From the NCBI GenBank assembly GCA_021234155.1, contig JAJEKV010000766.1, positions 1 to 64,000 on the forward strand: 64,000 nucleotides of DNA, in the 5' to 3' direction. Below, piece after piece: positions 33,541 through 45,312 of the stretch. A program made the position numbers and the translations under genes. The stretch's first letter is position 1, and each line of letters begins with the position of its first letter. The DNA is from Isoetes taiwanensis (taxonomy: Eukaryota > Streptophyta > Lycopodiopsida > Isoetales > Isoetaceae). The notes beneath the pieces were generated by a model, which saw nothing but the letters and a program-made list of their open reading frames with translations, did not search any database and was not told where the DNA came from.

Positions 33541-33944
33541 GAAAGGAAAAGATAGTGAATTCAAATTTTCATCTACTAGAACATATCTACTAGATAATCC
33601 TCAAATATAGGAACTGTTTTTCTTCCGATTCGTGGACATGCCGAGATCAGGCTTTGTTTTCTAATTTGCACCATATCATCCCGGTCCCCGCCTTGCTTTG
33701 GGTACATCTTTCGTGTTCGTTCTTCTTTTAGGTGATCTTCGAAGTTTTTGTACTGGCTAAGGGCTTTAATTCTGATTCTTTGCTTTTCTTTTTCTTTTGA
33801 TTTCCGCCCAAACATATTATTTTCTTCGTGCAATAGGTCTTGGTTTGTTTGCAATTTTGTATCAAGATCCTCCCTTTTTTTTCGAATTCACATCCCAGAG
33901 CTCATTCGAGAGTGTACATTGTCTTCCCTAGCCCTCACCTTCGC
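33541..33944. other. No identifiable gene; charged minus-strand frame
   Basis: A 92-codon minus-strand frame at 33576-33854 is Lys/Glu/Arg-rich (GRKSKEKEKQRIRIKALS) and resembles no family I know. It could be part of the same decayed host gene as the neighbouring Gly/Trp-rich fragment or chance composition. Confidence 0.25.
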
Positions 33945-35489
33945 CCAGTTTGACAACTTCTCACCAGGATGGATCTTGTATTTTTTTTGGACGGTTTCGA
34001 AGAAGGGTCATTGAAGGAGGATTCAACGGGTCGGATAGGGAACCGAGCTCCCCTCGGGGTAGGCAATAAGCGTACCCCCTGGAGGAGCGGGTGCCCGGGA
34101 AGCGGAGAGGACAGATCCAAATTGCATTCCGTCGGTTCCAGTTGCTTTGGGTTGTCAAACCGCAGGTACCAACAAGTCCCGAAAGTGAAAGACCGAGAAG
34201 CAAGGCCTCCAAGACGCAAACCCTCCAGGAACCTAGTCAACTCACATGGTTTACGCCCGAGGCCCTATCATGTTCATTTTTGACCAGGACCTTGCACCGT
34301 ATCATCACATACATGGGCTGATTGTTTAAGAGACGCCCCTTAAACCCCCATCAAGGTTTTCAACACTCCTCCCGGAAAGGCCCGCAACGGACGGCACCTT
34401 AGCCACCGGAATGCAAAACTGACTTCGCCAATGGACTTAACGATGACATTACCCCGGGGACCAAGTTTCATCGGTCAAAACCACCCCTAGCCAAGGAGTG
34501 CCAAAGAGCTCAAGTCCAACACTCCGGTGAGTCACCACCCCTAGGAGGTGGTCAGATCATTGCCGTATGATGCGTTGGTGTTCCTTCCTTAGGCAAAATT
34601 GGCCGAGGCTGCTTGGCCACTCGGGCCATTCGGACGACGTGGGCTAAGTCGAATCGCTATTAGGAGACCCCTCACGCCCCGACGACAAAACAATTGGGTT
34701 TTCACATAGTCGTCCGCAGAACGCTTTGCGGTTTGACAACTTCTACCGGATGGATCTTGTATTTTTTTGGACGTTCTCGAAGAAGGCTCATTGAACGGAG
34801 GATTCAACGGTCGGATAGGGAAACCGAGCTCCCTCAGGGTAGGCAATAGCGCACCCTCCCCGAGGAGCGATTGCTGTGAAAGCGTGAGGAGGAGCATCCA
34901 AATTGCATTCCGCGGTTCCGGTTGCTTTGGGTTGTCAACCGCAGTACCAACCAAGTCCCGAAAGTGAAAAAGACCGGCAAGGCCTCCAAGACGCATAAAC
35001 CCTCCCTAACCTAGTCAACTCATGGCTTACGTTAGGAGGCCTTATCATGTTCATTTTTACCGTGACCTTGCAATCGTGATCATCACATACATGGGCTGTG
35101 TTGGCTTTTAAGACGGCCCCTTAAAACCCCACGGTAAAGGCGGTTTCGAACACTCCTCCCCGAAACCATTGCGCACCTTCCCACCCCGTAATCAAGAACC
35201 CCCGCTAATGGACTCCTAACGACGACATTACCCCGGGGACCAAGTTTTCGGGCCGCAATAAAACCACCCCTTGGCCAAGGAGTGCCAAAGAGCTCAAGTC
35301 CAACACTCTCCATTAGTCAATTGGCCCAGGAGGTGTACGCCGTAATATTGCCGTAGTGCGTTCGTGTTCCTTCCTTAGGGCAAAATTGACCAGGCGAAGT
35401 TGCCCACTAGGGTAATGTCGCCATTCTCGACGACATGGCGGGTTAATCGCTATTCCCGAGACCCCTCGTGCCCGAACGACAAAACAATT
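33945..35489. repeat. Direct tandem duplication of a roughly 770-bp unit
   Basis: Copy 1 runs about 33948-34710 and copy 2 about 34731-35489. Both begin GTTTGACAACTTCT followed by GGATGGATCTTGTATTTTTT, both contain ATTACCCCGGGGACCAAGTTT and AGTGCCAAAGAGCTCAAGTC, and both end CGACAAAACAATTGGG. About 20 bp separate them. The unit starts TG and ends CA if cut at TGACAAC...CAAAACA, so each could be a solo LTR; the copies differ by many small indels. Open frames on both strands are compositional. Right of copy 2 the LINE resumes. Confidence 0.65.
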
Positions 35490-36650
35490 GGGGGGTTAAT
35501 TGGAACACAATCACTAAAAAGAAAAAGGATGGTGGTCTGGCTTGTAAAACTATTCATAAACAAGCACAAGCTCTGGCTGCCAAGTTTGTTTGGAAAGCTT
35601 TAAATGGTTCTGATAGTGTGGCCTCCAAATTTATTATGTATTGGCTCAGTGGAAAGTTCTCCTCCTGGGGACATCCTTCAATCTCTCATGAATTGCCAAA
35701 TTCTGCTTTTTGTGAAGTCTCTTTAGCTTCTAATATGTCCCCTCTCATGAGAAATATTATTAAAGCTTGGAACAATATCCTTTTGGCATTCAAATATGAT
35801 CAGGGTGCAAGTTTTCATTCAAATATGTCTATTTTCTGGTCACCTCCTTTTATGGATCATCCAAATCACGTTCTTGCCTTAAAACATCCCCAGATTTATA
35901 AGAAATGGAGTGCTTTTGGCATCAAAAGCCTGGGTGATTTGTGGCATAATAATAGATGGATTACATGGTCGAATCTCAAATTGAGAATCAAGGGATCTCA
36001 TACTGATAAAAAGATCTATAAACATATCAGGAACATAGTTGGTAACTCGATTCCAAATCATACCTTAAGCAGCAAATTGGATTGGAGCCTAAACAGAAAA
36101 TCTTGCTATAAGGTAAAGGATATTTACAATTTCTTAGATCAGAGTCTTGATCTTCCTAAATCTTCCACTTCTTGGAGCATTGATGCTGCTGCTACAAAAT
36201 CTCTTATTAAAAATGTCTGGAACTCTTATGCTTCCAAGAAAATATCCTTCTTTATTTGGCTTATTGCAAACAAAAAAGTGTTGTCTTGGTCATGAATAAT
36301 AGAAATCCAAATGTTTCAGCTAATTGTCCTCTAAATTGTAATGTTGTTGAGGATTTGGAACACATCTTCTTCTGCTCTAAGTTGGATCCCCTTTGGTCTT
36401 GGTTTAATTCTTACTTTGGCAACTTTGATAGATCTTCCATCATCAATTTTCTCGCAAGGGAATGACACCTACAAAAACACTATTGCCTTCTTGTGTCTTT
36501 GGAATGTTTGGAAATCGAAATAGATGCTTGTATGGTAAAAAAGGTTTTACATTTACCGGATTAAATTACATTTCAAATATGATATTGAGCTCTCGTGCTC
36601 ACGCACATAGAAAATTACTTATTTTAACAATTATGACAGGTCTTGGGATC
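35490..36650 (+). pseudogene. C-terminal half of the L1 LINE ORF2, including RVT zinc-binding domain
   Basis: Resumes with NWNTITKKKKDGGLACKTIH, the conserved W-x-x-(I/V)-x-x-K-x-x-GGL motif that follows the RT thumb in plant L1 elements. It continues through LAAKFVWKAL and WSNLKLRIKGS, and reaches the zinc-binding region reading KISFFIWLIANKKVL, then NCPLNCNVVEDLEHIFFCSK, with the C-x3-C...H-x3-C pattern (zf-RVT). A stop at 36295 and frame changes near 36290 and 36460 break it. It is the continuation of the RT cut at 23457. Confidence 0.8.
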
Positions 36651-38545
36651 AAATTGGTGAATTTGTGGGGTATCATCATTTATTCATTTCAAGACTCTCA
36701 TTTAGAAATACTAATTGAATTTTTATTGCCTAGGATATATGGAGCTTTTGAGAGGGCCTCACACAAACGGTATTTTATCACTAAGGATGGTGCCTCGTTG
36801 AGGAAATGAAGTGGCTAGATATGGGGAGCAGAGAATTCATGAGCATCAGTCACATTATCCTCCACATAATCATTGGACAATCGGTAGATACAAGATGATA
36901 AAAGAGGTGAAAAGAAAGCGAAAAGGGTATGGGCCGAATATTCACAATGTAAGTGATGCAAGCTTGGTTTACATGTTTTGGTTTATTGAGAAGCATCATC
37001 ATGAATTTCGTAAAAGGCAATTCCCGAGATATAGGGGAACTATATTACACTCACTGGGATGCTAGTCGACGCCTATGGCACTCTTATTACGCTCATGGTA
37101 CAACAGATTTTTCTGAGATTAATCAAAGATCATCTTTGGATGGAGGTCTCCTACACTCATGGCACAACTTCCAAATTCACCTCCGTTTCAACCACCTGAT
37201 CCTTAATGATGATCCCAATGATTGCAGAATTCCTACCATTCCATCCACTATGATCCTCCAAAACATTGACAGCATTGCCTCTTTATGATTGCAGAAGTTC
37301 TATTTGTTTTGCAGGTTCATTAGTAATCATAGCAAAAGGGATGTACATGGAAGATTCTCAATTTCTTGTCTCAAGCCAGCTGTTCGGGTTCTTTCACCTG
37401 AAATTTTGGCAGGTGGCTGATTTTTTGGACTCAACTGCTTTGTTCAGGATCTTGTCTACTGCACCTCTAAGTTACTTGGTTTTGCTGCTGCTATTACAAG
37501 CTACTGTGCTGATAATTATCCTGTTACCTTATTTCAAAAATTCTCTTTGTTAAGCCTGTCATGGGACTTAACAATATTTTGTATGTTTTTCTTCAAAGTG
37601 CTCTAAACCTGCAAGTTCAGTGTTTGCGCCTACACTTCGTGACCAGTGCACGCTCATTCATTTCCGAGGGAGGAATGACGGCCACATCTATGACACACTT
37701 ATTACAGTTAATACATGCCTTCATTCCAGACCCTAAAGCCCAGTATGTGGGCACAAGTGATGCCTCAAGATGCGGACACTAGATACGAATTACAGCCATA
37801 GAAGAAACATTGTGTTGAAGCGAAGTGTAGACATTGGAAAGGGAACATGTTGAGGTGGGCGTCTGGTTACATCTCCACAATCCCAAGGGGACCGGGGAGT
37901 TGCGAGTGTCGAAATAGCTAAAGGGGAGCAAAGGCTACCTCGGTATCTTCATTACTAGGAGCACGAACTTGCGTATTATAGGGTTTGCAGGCGAAGATGA
38001 TGCCCTTTATGATATGGATGCTTTTTGCGGTTTTTCACTGATATCATGCATGTGAAGGCTGGTGGAGTTGTCTCGCTACTAGGGTGGGAGCGGCAAGACT
38101 GACGATCGTCCTCGCCATCTTTTTGGTTCGGTTTCAAGACACTCTTAGCCGCTTACATGTTCTTCAGCATGGAAACCATCTCGAGAGGGACTAGTTTTCA
38201 AGCTGGGAGGACCTCTCCCTCTTCAATTGTGTAACCGAAGGAGGAGCTCTCACGCAAGGTGAGGGCGCCGGCTTCGCAAAAAGAAATGGGCGATTAAGGG
38301 GAGGGAGGCTAACAATTATTCTAGATCAATGGCCTTCCAATCCTTGGACTGGCTATGTCTAGATAATTTTAGAAGCATAAATTTACCACTAGCATTAGCA
38401 TTATCTTATCTTATTATTGGTAGCCTTTTAATATTTGGTTATTGTGTTTGGTGATGGGACCTAGTCCCCAGGTTTTAGATGGGCTGTTGCCCTTGCATGT
38501 GCCGTCCCATAACTCGTTGGGTTCCCGTGGACGTAAAAATTCATC
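36651..38545 (+). other. Decayed 3' part of the LINE and a second retroelement 3' end
   Basis: Plus-strand pieces at 36811-37065 and 37266-37553 may be remains of a C-terminal RNase H-like region, but I cannot confirm motifs. 37860-38545 is GC-richer and ends GGGTTCCCGTGGACGTAAAA before the TTATC repeat. It resembles the ends near 46885, 39350 and 56578, so a separate short retroelement probably sits here inside the LINE 3' region. Confidence 0.4.
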
Positions 38546-38608
38546 TTATCTTATCTTATCTTATCTTATCTTATCTTATCTTATCTTATCTTATCTTATC
38601 TTATCTTA
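38546..38608 (+). repeat. (TTATC)12 tail of a retroelement 3' end
   Basis: Twelve uninterrupted TTATC units follow GTGGACGTAAAAATTCATC. Short tandem tails of this type terminate RTE-like LINEs and tRNA-derived SINEs. Confidence 0.85.
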
Positions 38609-38637
38609 ATTAATGAAAAAAATCTACTCGTTCCTTC

Positions 38638-38660
38638 AAAAAAAAAAAAAAAAAAAAAAA
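38638..38660 (+). other. Poly(A) tail of the L1 LINE
   Basis: Twenty-three A residues follow TTAATGAAAAAAATC...CGTTCCTTC, which is the usual look of a plant L1 3' end. It marks the right end of the split LINE. Confidence 0.65.
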
Positions 38661-39146
38661 GTTACTATATCAAAATATGCAGTTTCTCCAAAAGGTGAGC
38701 ATTTTGTTGAACGGAAGTCAATGGTAACTTCAAAAGGATTAAAAAGAAAAGAATGCCCAGAGGAAAAAAAGAAAAAGAAAATGGATTTCTTTATACTAAC
38801 AAAAATGGAATGCATTTCTTGAGCAGTTCTAAGCCATATAGTTCCCTTTGGATGGAGGTATTAAAATGCCAGCACAAAATGCAAAAATTCAATTAAAGAG
38901 ATGGATACATCTGCTTCTTTAGACACATCTACAAATATAGTAAGAATGGTTCATTAATTGGGAAAAATAAAGAGAATTTGCATCATAAGCGATAGACAAA
39001 GGTAGTTCTAAAGGCAAATTTTGCAACTATCTCAGCTTCAAATATGGCAACTTTGAATGCCAAATTCTCAAATGCCAAAGACTCGAATAATTAGGGATAA
39101 CATATATGGGTTTCTTCTTTTTGTGAAAAACAACCACCTCCTTTTT

Positions 39147-39378
39147 GCGTCTGGGCATTTAGTCTAGTGGTAACACACTAGGTCTAGCAACTATAGGTCT
39201 CGAGTTCGAGATCGCCCGTAATCGCCTCGAACTGTTGGGTGTCAAAACCCATAGACGCAATGTAAAGTGGTTGGAGGCAGGGCCTAACTAAGCAATGTAG
39301 TGTGGTGTGTGGTCACATGTCCAGTTGGATGCTGCCTAGTGGCGTGACGTTAAAATACTATCTATCTATCTATCTATA
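39147..39378 (+). mobile_element. tRNA-derived SINE with a TATC tail
   Basis: Starts GCGTCTGGGCATTTAGTC. The Pol III box A is AGTCTAGTGG followed by TAACAC (39161-39176) and box B is GAGTTCGAGATC (39202-39213), about 32 bp later, which is correct for a tRNA-type promoter. The body ends GTGGCGTGACGTTAAAATAC and a (TATC)4-5 tail. The length of about 230 bp is normal for plant SINEs. Possible imperfect target repeats are CAACCACCTCCT to the left and TAACCAACTACT to the right. It lies inside the second LINE copy. No protein is encoded; it would depend on a LINE for mobility. Confidence 0.8.
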
Positions 39379-39634
39379 ACCAACTACTATTAGTATATTA
39401 AAAATTGCAAAGGATGTCACAACTTTTTCACATAACAAATTAGTTGACAATATAGCAGAAAATGTTCCTGAAAGTGACCAAAAATAGGTTGAATATTCCA
39501 ACCAATTCAATGTGTTGGCTAACTTCAACTCAAAACAAAATTATGATTTAATGTTATTGACGCAATAATTCCCATGTTATTTCTGATTCTCAAAAGATTT
39601 TTTCAGTTAATGTCTATGCCATTAATTTGCATGC

Positions 39635-40480
39635 TTTTTTTTTTTTTTTGAAGAGGGGGATTTTTTGTATTTATCGTAATAAGGTGTTACATAAAATAAA
39701 GTAAGGAGTGTGAAGCTCCCTTACTTGTAATATTAACTACTATTATCAGGAATGTAATATGGCGATGCTAAAATGAAGGTACAATATAGAACACATGTAT
39801 ATGGCATCAAACTAGTTTGAGACCATAGGAAATGCAATTTTAAAAGACCTTGTAACATCCGATCTGACCAAAAAGTCCCAAGGTGGCCTTTCACAAGATG
39901 TGTTGATACCGAGCTTGACAACACTGCTGTTGTGTAACTATAGCTCAGTGCTGCTATCGAGCTTGCCAAAACTGGTGATGTGAGGCTCACTATTCCTGCA
40001 GTAGCCAGGTCTTTGCCACTATATGCTCGAGGAGATTGAAACCCGGTGGAGTTTGACATGGAGCAAATTGCTTGCAAATGCAACTTGCTTTTGTGTCTTT
40101 CCAAAAGGCCTATGAAAGGTTGTCCTGATGAGGAGGATTGTGGAGCAGGGGTGGATGAGACAACTAGATAGGTGGTTGAGGGCGTGGTGCGGATGGAGCG
40201 GTGGTAGAGGTGGTGCGGAAAGTGGGGGTGAGATGGAAGGGATGGAAGTGTAATTGTGGGGAATGGAGGTGCAGTAATGGTGCTTGATCAAAGGTTGAAT
40301 ATTGCAAACCAATGAGAGCAACCTGCAGACTTTGGTGGAGTTCGGGGAATGAGGGAAAGTCGGAGTTTTAATTTGCAGGGGGTGTGCTAGCCAAAGGATG
40401 TTAGACCATTCAGTGGGGCAAGCAAGATAGCCAGAGAAGTTGTATTTCCTGAATCAGTTCGAAAGCTACAGATAAAAATT
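39635..40480 (-). mobile_element. Minus-strand poly(A) retrosequence (retrocopy or LINE 3' piece)
   Basis: Fifteen T residues at 39635-39649 form a minus-strand poly(A) tail preceded, on that strand, by AATACAAAAAATCCCCCTCTTC. The minus strand upstream opens frames at 39733-40104 and 40019-40321 that read SPRAYSGKDLATAG, then IVSLTSPVLASSIAALSYSY, with no domain I know. LINE sequence flanks both sides, so this is a later insertion. It could be a processed pseudogene of an unknown gene or the end of a LINE. The right boundary near 40480 is approximate. Confidence 0.45.
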
Positions 40481-42824
40481 GTTCTTTATGAAAATAATAC
40501 ATGCTTCTAAGTATTGCAAACTGGTCTTTAATGCAAAGTCTTTCAAATATGGAGAGAAACGATCAAGTGCCAAAATTTGATAACCATGCAGCATGTAAGG
40601 ACACATCTTTTTTCCTACCTCTTTGGCCTCTCTTATTGACGAGTTCAAATGACCAATCTCCCAAATGGACTCCTATTATTTCCCCTATTTTTCTTGACCA
40701 AATGGTTATTCTATAAGATGAACTACTTCACAATAAAGAGATTTAGGATTGAGGTGCAGAATAATTTTGGGATAGATTACAATCAACCAATTGAGCAAAA
40801 TGAGTTAACAGAGAAGGAGGAACATGTTGACGTTCTACTGGACACCTCAAAAAGAGATAAGCTGGTATTAGAGGAATAAAATAGCCATAACACATTGCTA
40901 GCAAAGAAGAATTTCCAGTCAACTGAACTAAATAGATCTAAATTGGATTTGAATATCTCTTCTCATGAATTTTCTAATAATAATATGTTTAAATTCATAG
41001 CTCAAGGGTCTATAGATGATAGTGATAGTGACGATGTTCTAGATAGTGATAAGGAAATTTGTGCTCATGATGAATTCCTCTCTTGCTCTTTCCCTCCTAC
41101 GTAGGATCTCCCTTCTTCTAAGAGAAATGCCAGACAAATGAGAAACCCAATTTTTGCATCTTTACCTAATATTAACAAAACTCGTGCTGGCAACATGAGT
41201 AAAAACAAGGATCTTAGCAAAAAGACTAATAGAAAGGCCAAAATATAACTTTCTTTCTTTGCTCTCTATCCCCTTATCATTTCCACATTTCTATAAAAAT
41301 TCTGTCATGGAATGTAAGAGGCATCAAAGGGCCTTCAAAAGAAGATGTGCCATTGCAAAACTTATAATGCTGATATTATAATTTTAAAAGAACTGAAATT
41401 GCCGAGATTTGAATGCTCAAATCTTGGTGATTGGATTTATTCTGTATCTTCCTCCATTTAGATTGAATCTTCTGGTGCTAGTGGAGGGCTAGCTATAATT
41501 TGGAAAATTGTCTCTTATCGTCATTTTTACAATAACCCTTCTAAAACGTAGCAGGCTATAACATTCTCTACCAACGCCTCCATACTTGGAGTCCTAAACG
41601 TGTGCTTCTACCAACCCCAGGGATAGAGAACCAATTTGGAATGAGACTAAATACTAGCTTGCGTCTCAAAATGTCTGATTGAATTAATGCAGGTGACTTC
41701 AACAATACTCCTTCTTGGGATCTCAAATGTAGAAATAGAATTAATATGTCCAGGAATGAAAAAGTTCATTGGGACTCTATGTTTCATGCTATTCTCTTAT
41801 GTATTCCCTTCTTCTACCTCAAATTGCACTGATCCAAAGTGTTTACTATGTGTTCTTAATAGATTCTATGTCTCTAATCCTAGCTCTAACTTTTAGAACA
41901 ATTGCTTTATCATTAATGATGAGGGCACCTCGATTTCTGATTACTAACCTCAATTCTTGCATACTTCTCATGCCATTTTATGTTTCAAGGTCTCAGAAGC
42001 GTGCCTTATAAGTTTAGTTGTTCGTCCCTTTTTGTCAATGAGAATTTTTGCACGGATTTCACTGCTTTCTAGAACAATTTAAAGGAAAATTCGCCTCCTG
42101 ACACTCATTTGAACTCAATGAAGACCTATTTCAAGATAAAAATGTTAAAGATTGGATTAAATCATGTTCTAAACATAACCATGACAGCAAAGTTAAAAAT
42201 CATATTCTTAGAGAATGAGGAAGCTCAAATTCATGGAATTATTTAAGGGGTAAACTTAGCTATTTGGCAAATTTTTAGCACATTTTTAAAAATGTTAGAT
42301 AAAGCAATTGTAAAAAATTGGCGAAAAATTAATAATTTTAGCTTAACTTCTTTTGTGCCCACACCGATCTTCAAGCTCTTTAGCCAAAGCTAGAAAGTAA
42401 GAGAGTAAAAATTTGGAATGAGTTTCGAGCTAGTTTAGCTAAAGTAACTCTAGGTAATAAAAATATATGATTATTAGTAATTTATTCCTAACATCCATGG
42501 AACAATTTGAGATCTACACTTAGCTGGCATTCCTTTGCATATTTCCACAAAGAAAATGACTAAAGTAAATGGAAACAATTGGAAAAATGTATAATCACTT
42601 TAGCTTAACGTTTTCTTTTCACAACAAAAAAAGTTTTGGATGAATTTTGGGTTAATTTAGCTAAACGCCAAAAAAAGTATAAGAGGAAAATTTACAAGGT
42701 TTAGCTAAATTATACATTGCCTCATCCTAAGCTATCTATAGTGCCATTTATACTGGTTATTTTGATCTCTGACATTCTACACAGTATGATTGATGCATAT
42801 TTTTGTCATATGCACTAGAAACTT

Positions 42825-43240
42825 CTCCTTTCCCTTTCGTGCCCTCCATGTTAACTTACATTTGCGAGCAGGGCGCCTCTTTCTGGTTGACTTTGATTCT
42901 TGTTCCCGGTGTAACATCTGCAGGGTCCCTCAAGGTTCAGCAGAAGTGCCCCACATAGTTAAATCCACGTGGTAAACCCCGACCCGTTCATCATCTCCAA
43001 TCTCACTTGGCAACAAACTAATGGCACCCGTGCTTGTCGATGCATCAATTGATAAACCTCATTCAATTCATGTTGCAAGCTTGACAATACTTTCATAGGT
43101 AGTTCCATCTCCCTTGCGCACGATCATTCACAACATCATCTTCTCCCTTTCCACTTTCGTGCCTCCATGTTAACTTATGCTTGCGGGCAGGGCGCCTCTT
43201 TCTAGCTGACTTTGATTCTTGTTCTGGTGTGACATTCATA
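42825..43240. repeat. Duplicated roughly 90-bp segment, about 315 bp apart
   Basis: CTCCATGTTAACTTA, GCAGGGCGCCTCTTTCT and TGACTTTGATTCTTGTTC occur in the same order at about 42846-42905 and 43163-43225. The second copy is coding-like on the minus strand (KSARKRRPARKHKLTWRHES), so an exon-sized piece was duplicated. Confidence 0.65.
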
Positions 43241-44989
43241 TCCTTGCCAATCGTTCTAGGACTCATGCCTTTTGATGTCATCATAGCCTGATTATGAGCG
43301 GAAGCATATGGATCCAATGGGGAGTTTATTAAAAGGCTTACAACAACATCCTAAGTGTGCAAAATTACATCTTACATGAAGCAAGCATCTTACATGAAGA
43401 CATTTATACTTTAAGGTCAAAGTGTAGAAGCTCAAAAATCATCTTAGAGAGTGTGAGCTAGGGGTTGACCTCAAACACAACACATGCCCATGCCACCCTA
43501 AAGGGACCACTGGATAGTAAAAAAAAGTTGAAGAAGTAGCCATATTAAGGGCATAAGGCAAAAAAAGAAATAAAAGTTTACATTTGCCATTGGCACCCAA
43601 TGAGTACATCCTAAACACATTGATGTGGTATGAAATCAAAGAGTTATTGTTTTTTCTTTGCAAGAAACAACAATATTTAACTTTCAAATTCATGTAAGTG
43701 ACATGAATAAGGAGGAGGTGCAAGATCTTAAATGACAATAAAAAAAATGGAGGAAATAGATAGGTAAGTTGTTTTATCCACTAACCAAAATGATTGAGTT
43801 ACATCAAAAAGGTACAGGCATGTACTTGATTAATTTTGATGAAATACAATAGAAGAGTATTTGAGAGTCACACTTTTATCAAAAAAAAGGACTATATAAC
43901 TTGCTCCTAAAATGGGCTGCTCACAAACAACCTACCATATACAAACCCTAAGCACTTTCAACTATTATGGTTAATCCCCCATCTTCCCCTATCTCTTCAA
44001 TGTAAAAAGCATCTCGTCAATGACTTCTTTGACATTCTTACTTCTGAAAAGTACTTTCGTTAGAAGTTCTCAAGCTTGACCGGCAAATTATCAATGTCAA
44101 CCAATGTCATCTCATCTACACATTTTGGACATAAGCCAAGGTTGCCACTCATTCCCACTAACCAAGGCTTTCACAACAAAGGGATCGACTAACATGCACC
44201 TCCTTTCGAATCGCACATTCGGCAACATGGCCAAAAAGCATACCATGGCACCAAAATTTGTACCATCTATATGCAAATAGGAAAATGAATTAGACCAAGT
44301 TTTGGCAAGGACTGGCATGGACATGTGCATAGTAGAGGACAGTCTAAAGAAGACGTTAATTAAATATCTCATTCAAAAAACATAGCTATAAATCAGAAGC
44401 ATAGATAAAAGACAATCCTTTGCAAAATTAAACTAAACTAATGAAAAGCATTTAAAAAGGTATTAACCTTGCATGACTCTTGAATGAAGCTACTTTGGTT
44501 TTGTTCCGAACAAAGGGAATCAACGCTTGTAAAAGCCATTTAAAAGAAAAATTAGAATCTGGCTGCTGCCCATGATCAAGTTTGATATAACAAAATTGTG
44601 CAAATGCTGATTTTCAGTCCTTGGAAATGCAAATGCAAGTTCGAGCAATTATACTTCCTCTTCTTCCCCATCATTGTCTCTTTCAAGTACTCAAACATGT
44701 TGCGATGGCGATGCAATTTCATACATGCAATTGGTACATGCGGTGGTACATGCAAAGAATCGGCCATCCTGATTGACAATATGCAATTCAGCCCGGATCA
44801 CCGTGCCCGAAACAATTGTGCTATGCTACACCCAGCAAATCATTCTAGTGCATAAATTACTCTTAAGAAAATAGCCATCTACCCTGAACACAATATGCAT
44901 GCTATAATGTCTATTGTCGTAAAAACAATAGCTTGCATCATTCAGGGAAAAATGGACAAAAAAACATGCCGCTAGTGCTTTTTTTTCCT

Positions 44990-45312
44990 CTTGCAACTTT
45001 CTGAGTTGATTGAGATCCGACAAGCGTGTGTCGAGATGTAGGAAATGGCCCAATCCTTGTGTCAACTCCACGTAAAGAAGGCGGTGACCATTCATTACAA
45101 ACTTATAAGTCTTTGCTTAATATGATGCTCTTAGGTTATTTTTGACAAGATTCAGATTCAGATTTTTTTTTCTATTGCAACTTACAGTTGATTGAGATCC
45201 AGCAAACGTGTCACAGATGTAGGAAATGGCCCAATCCTTGTGTCAACTCGTAAAGAAGGATGAGACCATTCATTACAAACTTATAAGTGCTTTGCTTAAT
45301 ATGATGCTCTTA
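44990..45312. repeat. Tandem duplication of about 150-180 bp
   Basis: TTGATTGAGATCC, GATGTAGGAAATGGCCCAAT, CCTTGTGTCAACTC and ACCATTCATTACAAACTTAT recur in order at about 45006-45135 and 45188-45312. A more distant third copy, around CCTTGTGTTAACTCCTGTAA, lies near 45877. In the minus frame the repeat encodes ELTQG(L/F), so a coding exon was probably multiplied. Confidence 0.7.

Larger units (their letters stand above)
23458..35489. mobile_element. Composite nested insertion with a histone-H3-bearing LTR element
   Basis: This block interrupts the LINE. From left to right it holds: an LTR fragment and primer-binding site; an H3-like reading frame; a repeat-bearing spacer; a second reading frame; truncated gypsy RT/RNase H (all plus strand); an opposite-strand 1.6-kb LTR inserted in the RNase H; about 2.4 kb of mostly unidentified DNA with a telomere-like tract and a Gly/Trp-rich fragment; and a tandem pair of about 770-bp repeats. 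It therefore records at least two LTR-element events plus a duplication. No matching plus-strand 3' LTR is present, so the H3-bearing element is incomplete or rearranged here. Confidence 0.6.
18100..38660 (+). mobile_element. L1-type LINE split by a 12-kb nested insertion
   Basis: The parts occur in canonical order on one strand: ORF1 with DUF4283 and zinc knuckle, endonuclease, RT, RVT zinc-binding domain, 3' region, and a 23-A tail at 38638-38660. The RT thumb is cut at about 23457 and the protein resumes at about 35490. Only some 15-25 codons seem to be missing across the gap, so the two halves belong to one element that acted as a target for later insertions. The 5' boundary is approximate and I could not find a target-site duplication. 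Confidence 0.7.
38661..42250 (+). mobile_element. Second, older copy of the same L1 LINE family, without RT
   Basis: Pieces parallel to the first LINE occur in order. They are SPKGEHFVERKSMVTSKG (38690, ORF1 tail), EYSNQFNVLANF (39490, cf. QCSNQFVVFTN at 20117), and an acidic linker DDSDSDDVLDSDKEICAHDE (about 41015, cf. LDSDKENLC). The endonuclease start SWNVRGIKGPSKRR is at 41310 and GDFNNTPSWDLK at about 41690. Decay is heavier than in the first copy; no RT motif is seen before the homology ends around 42250. It is interrupted by a SINE (39147) and a minus-strand poly(A) sequence (39635). Confidence 0.6.
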
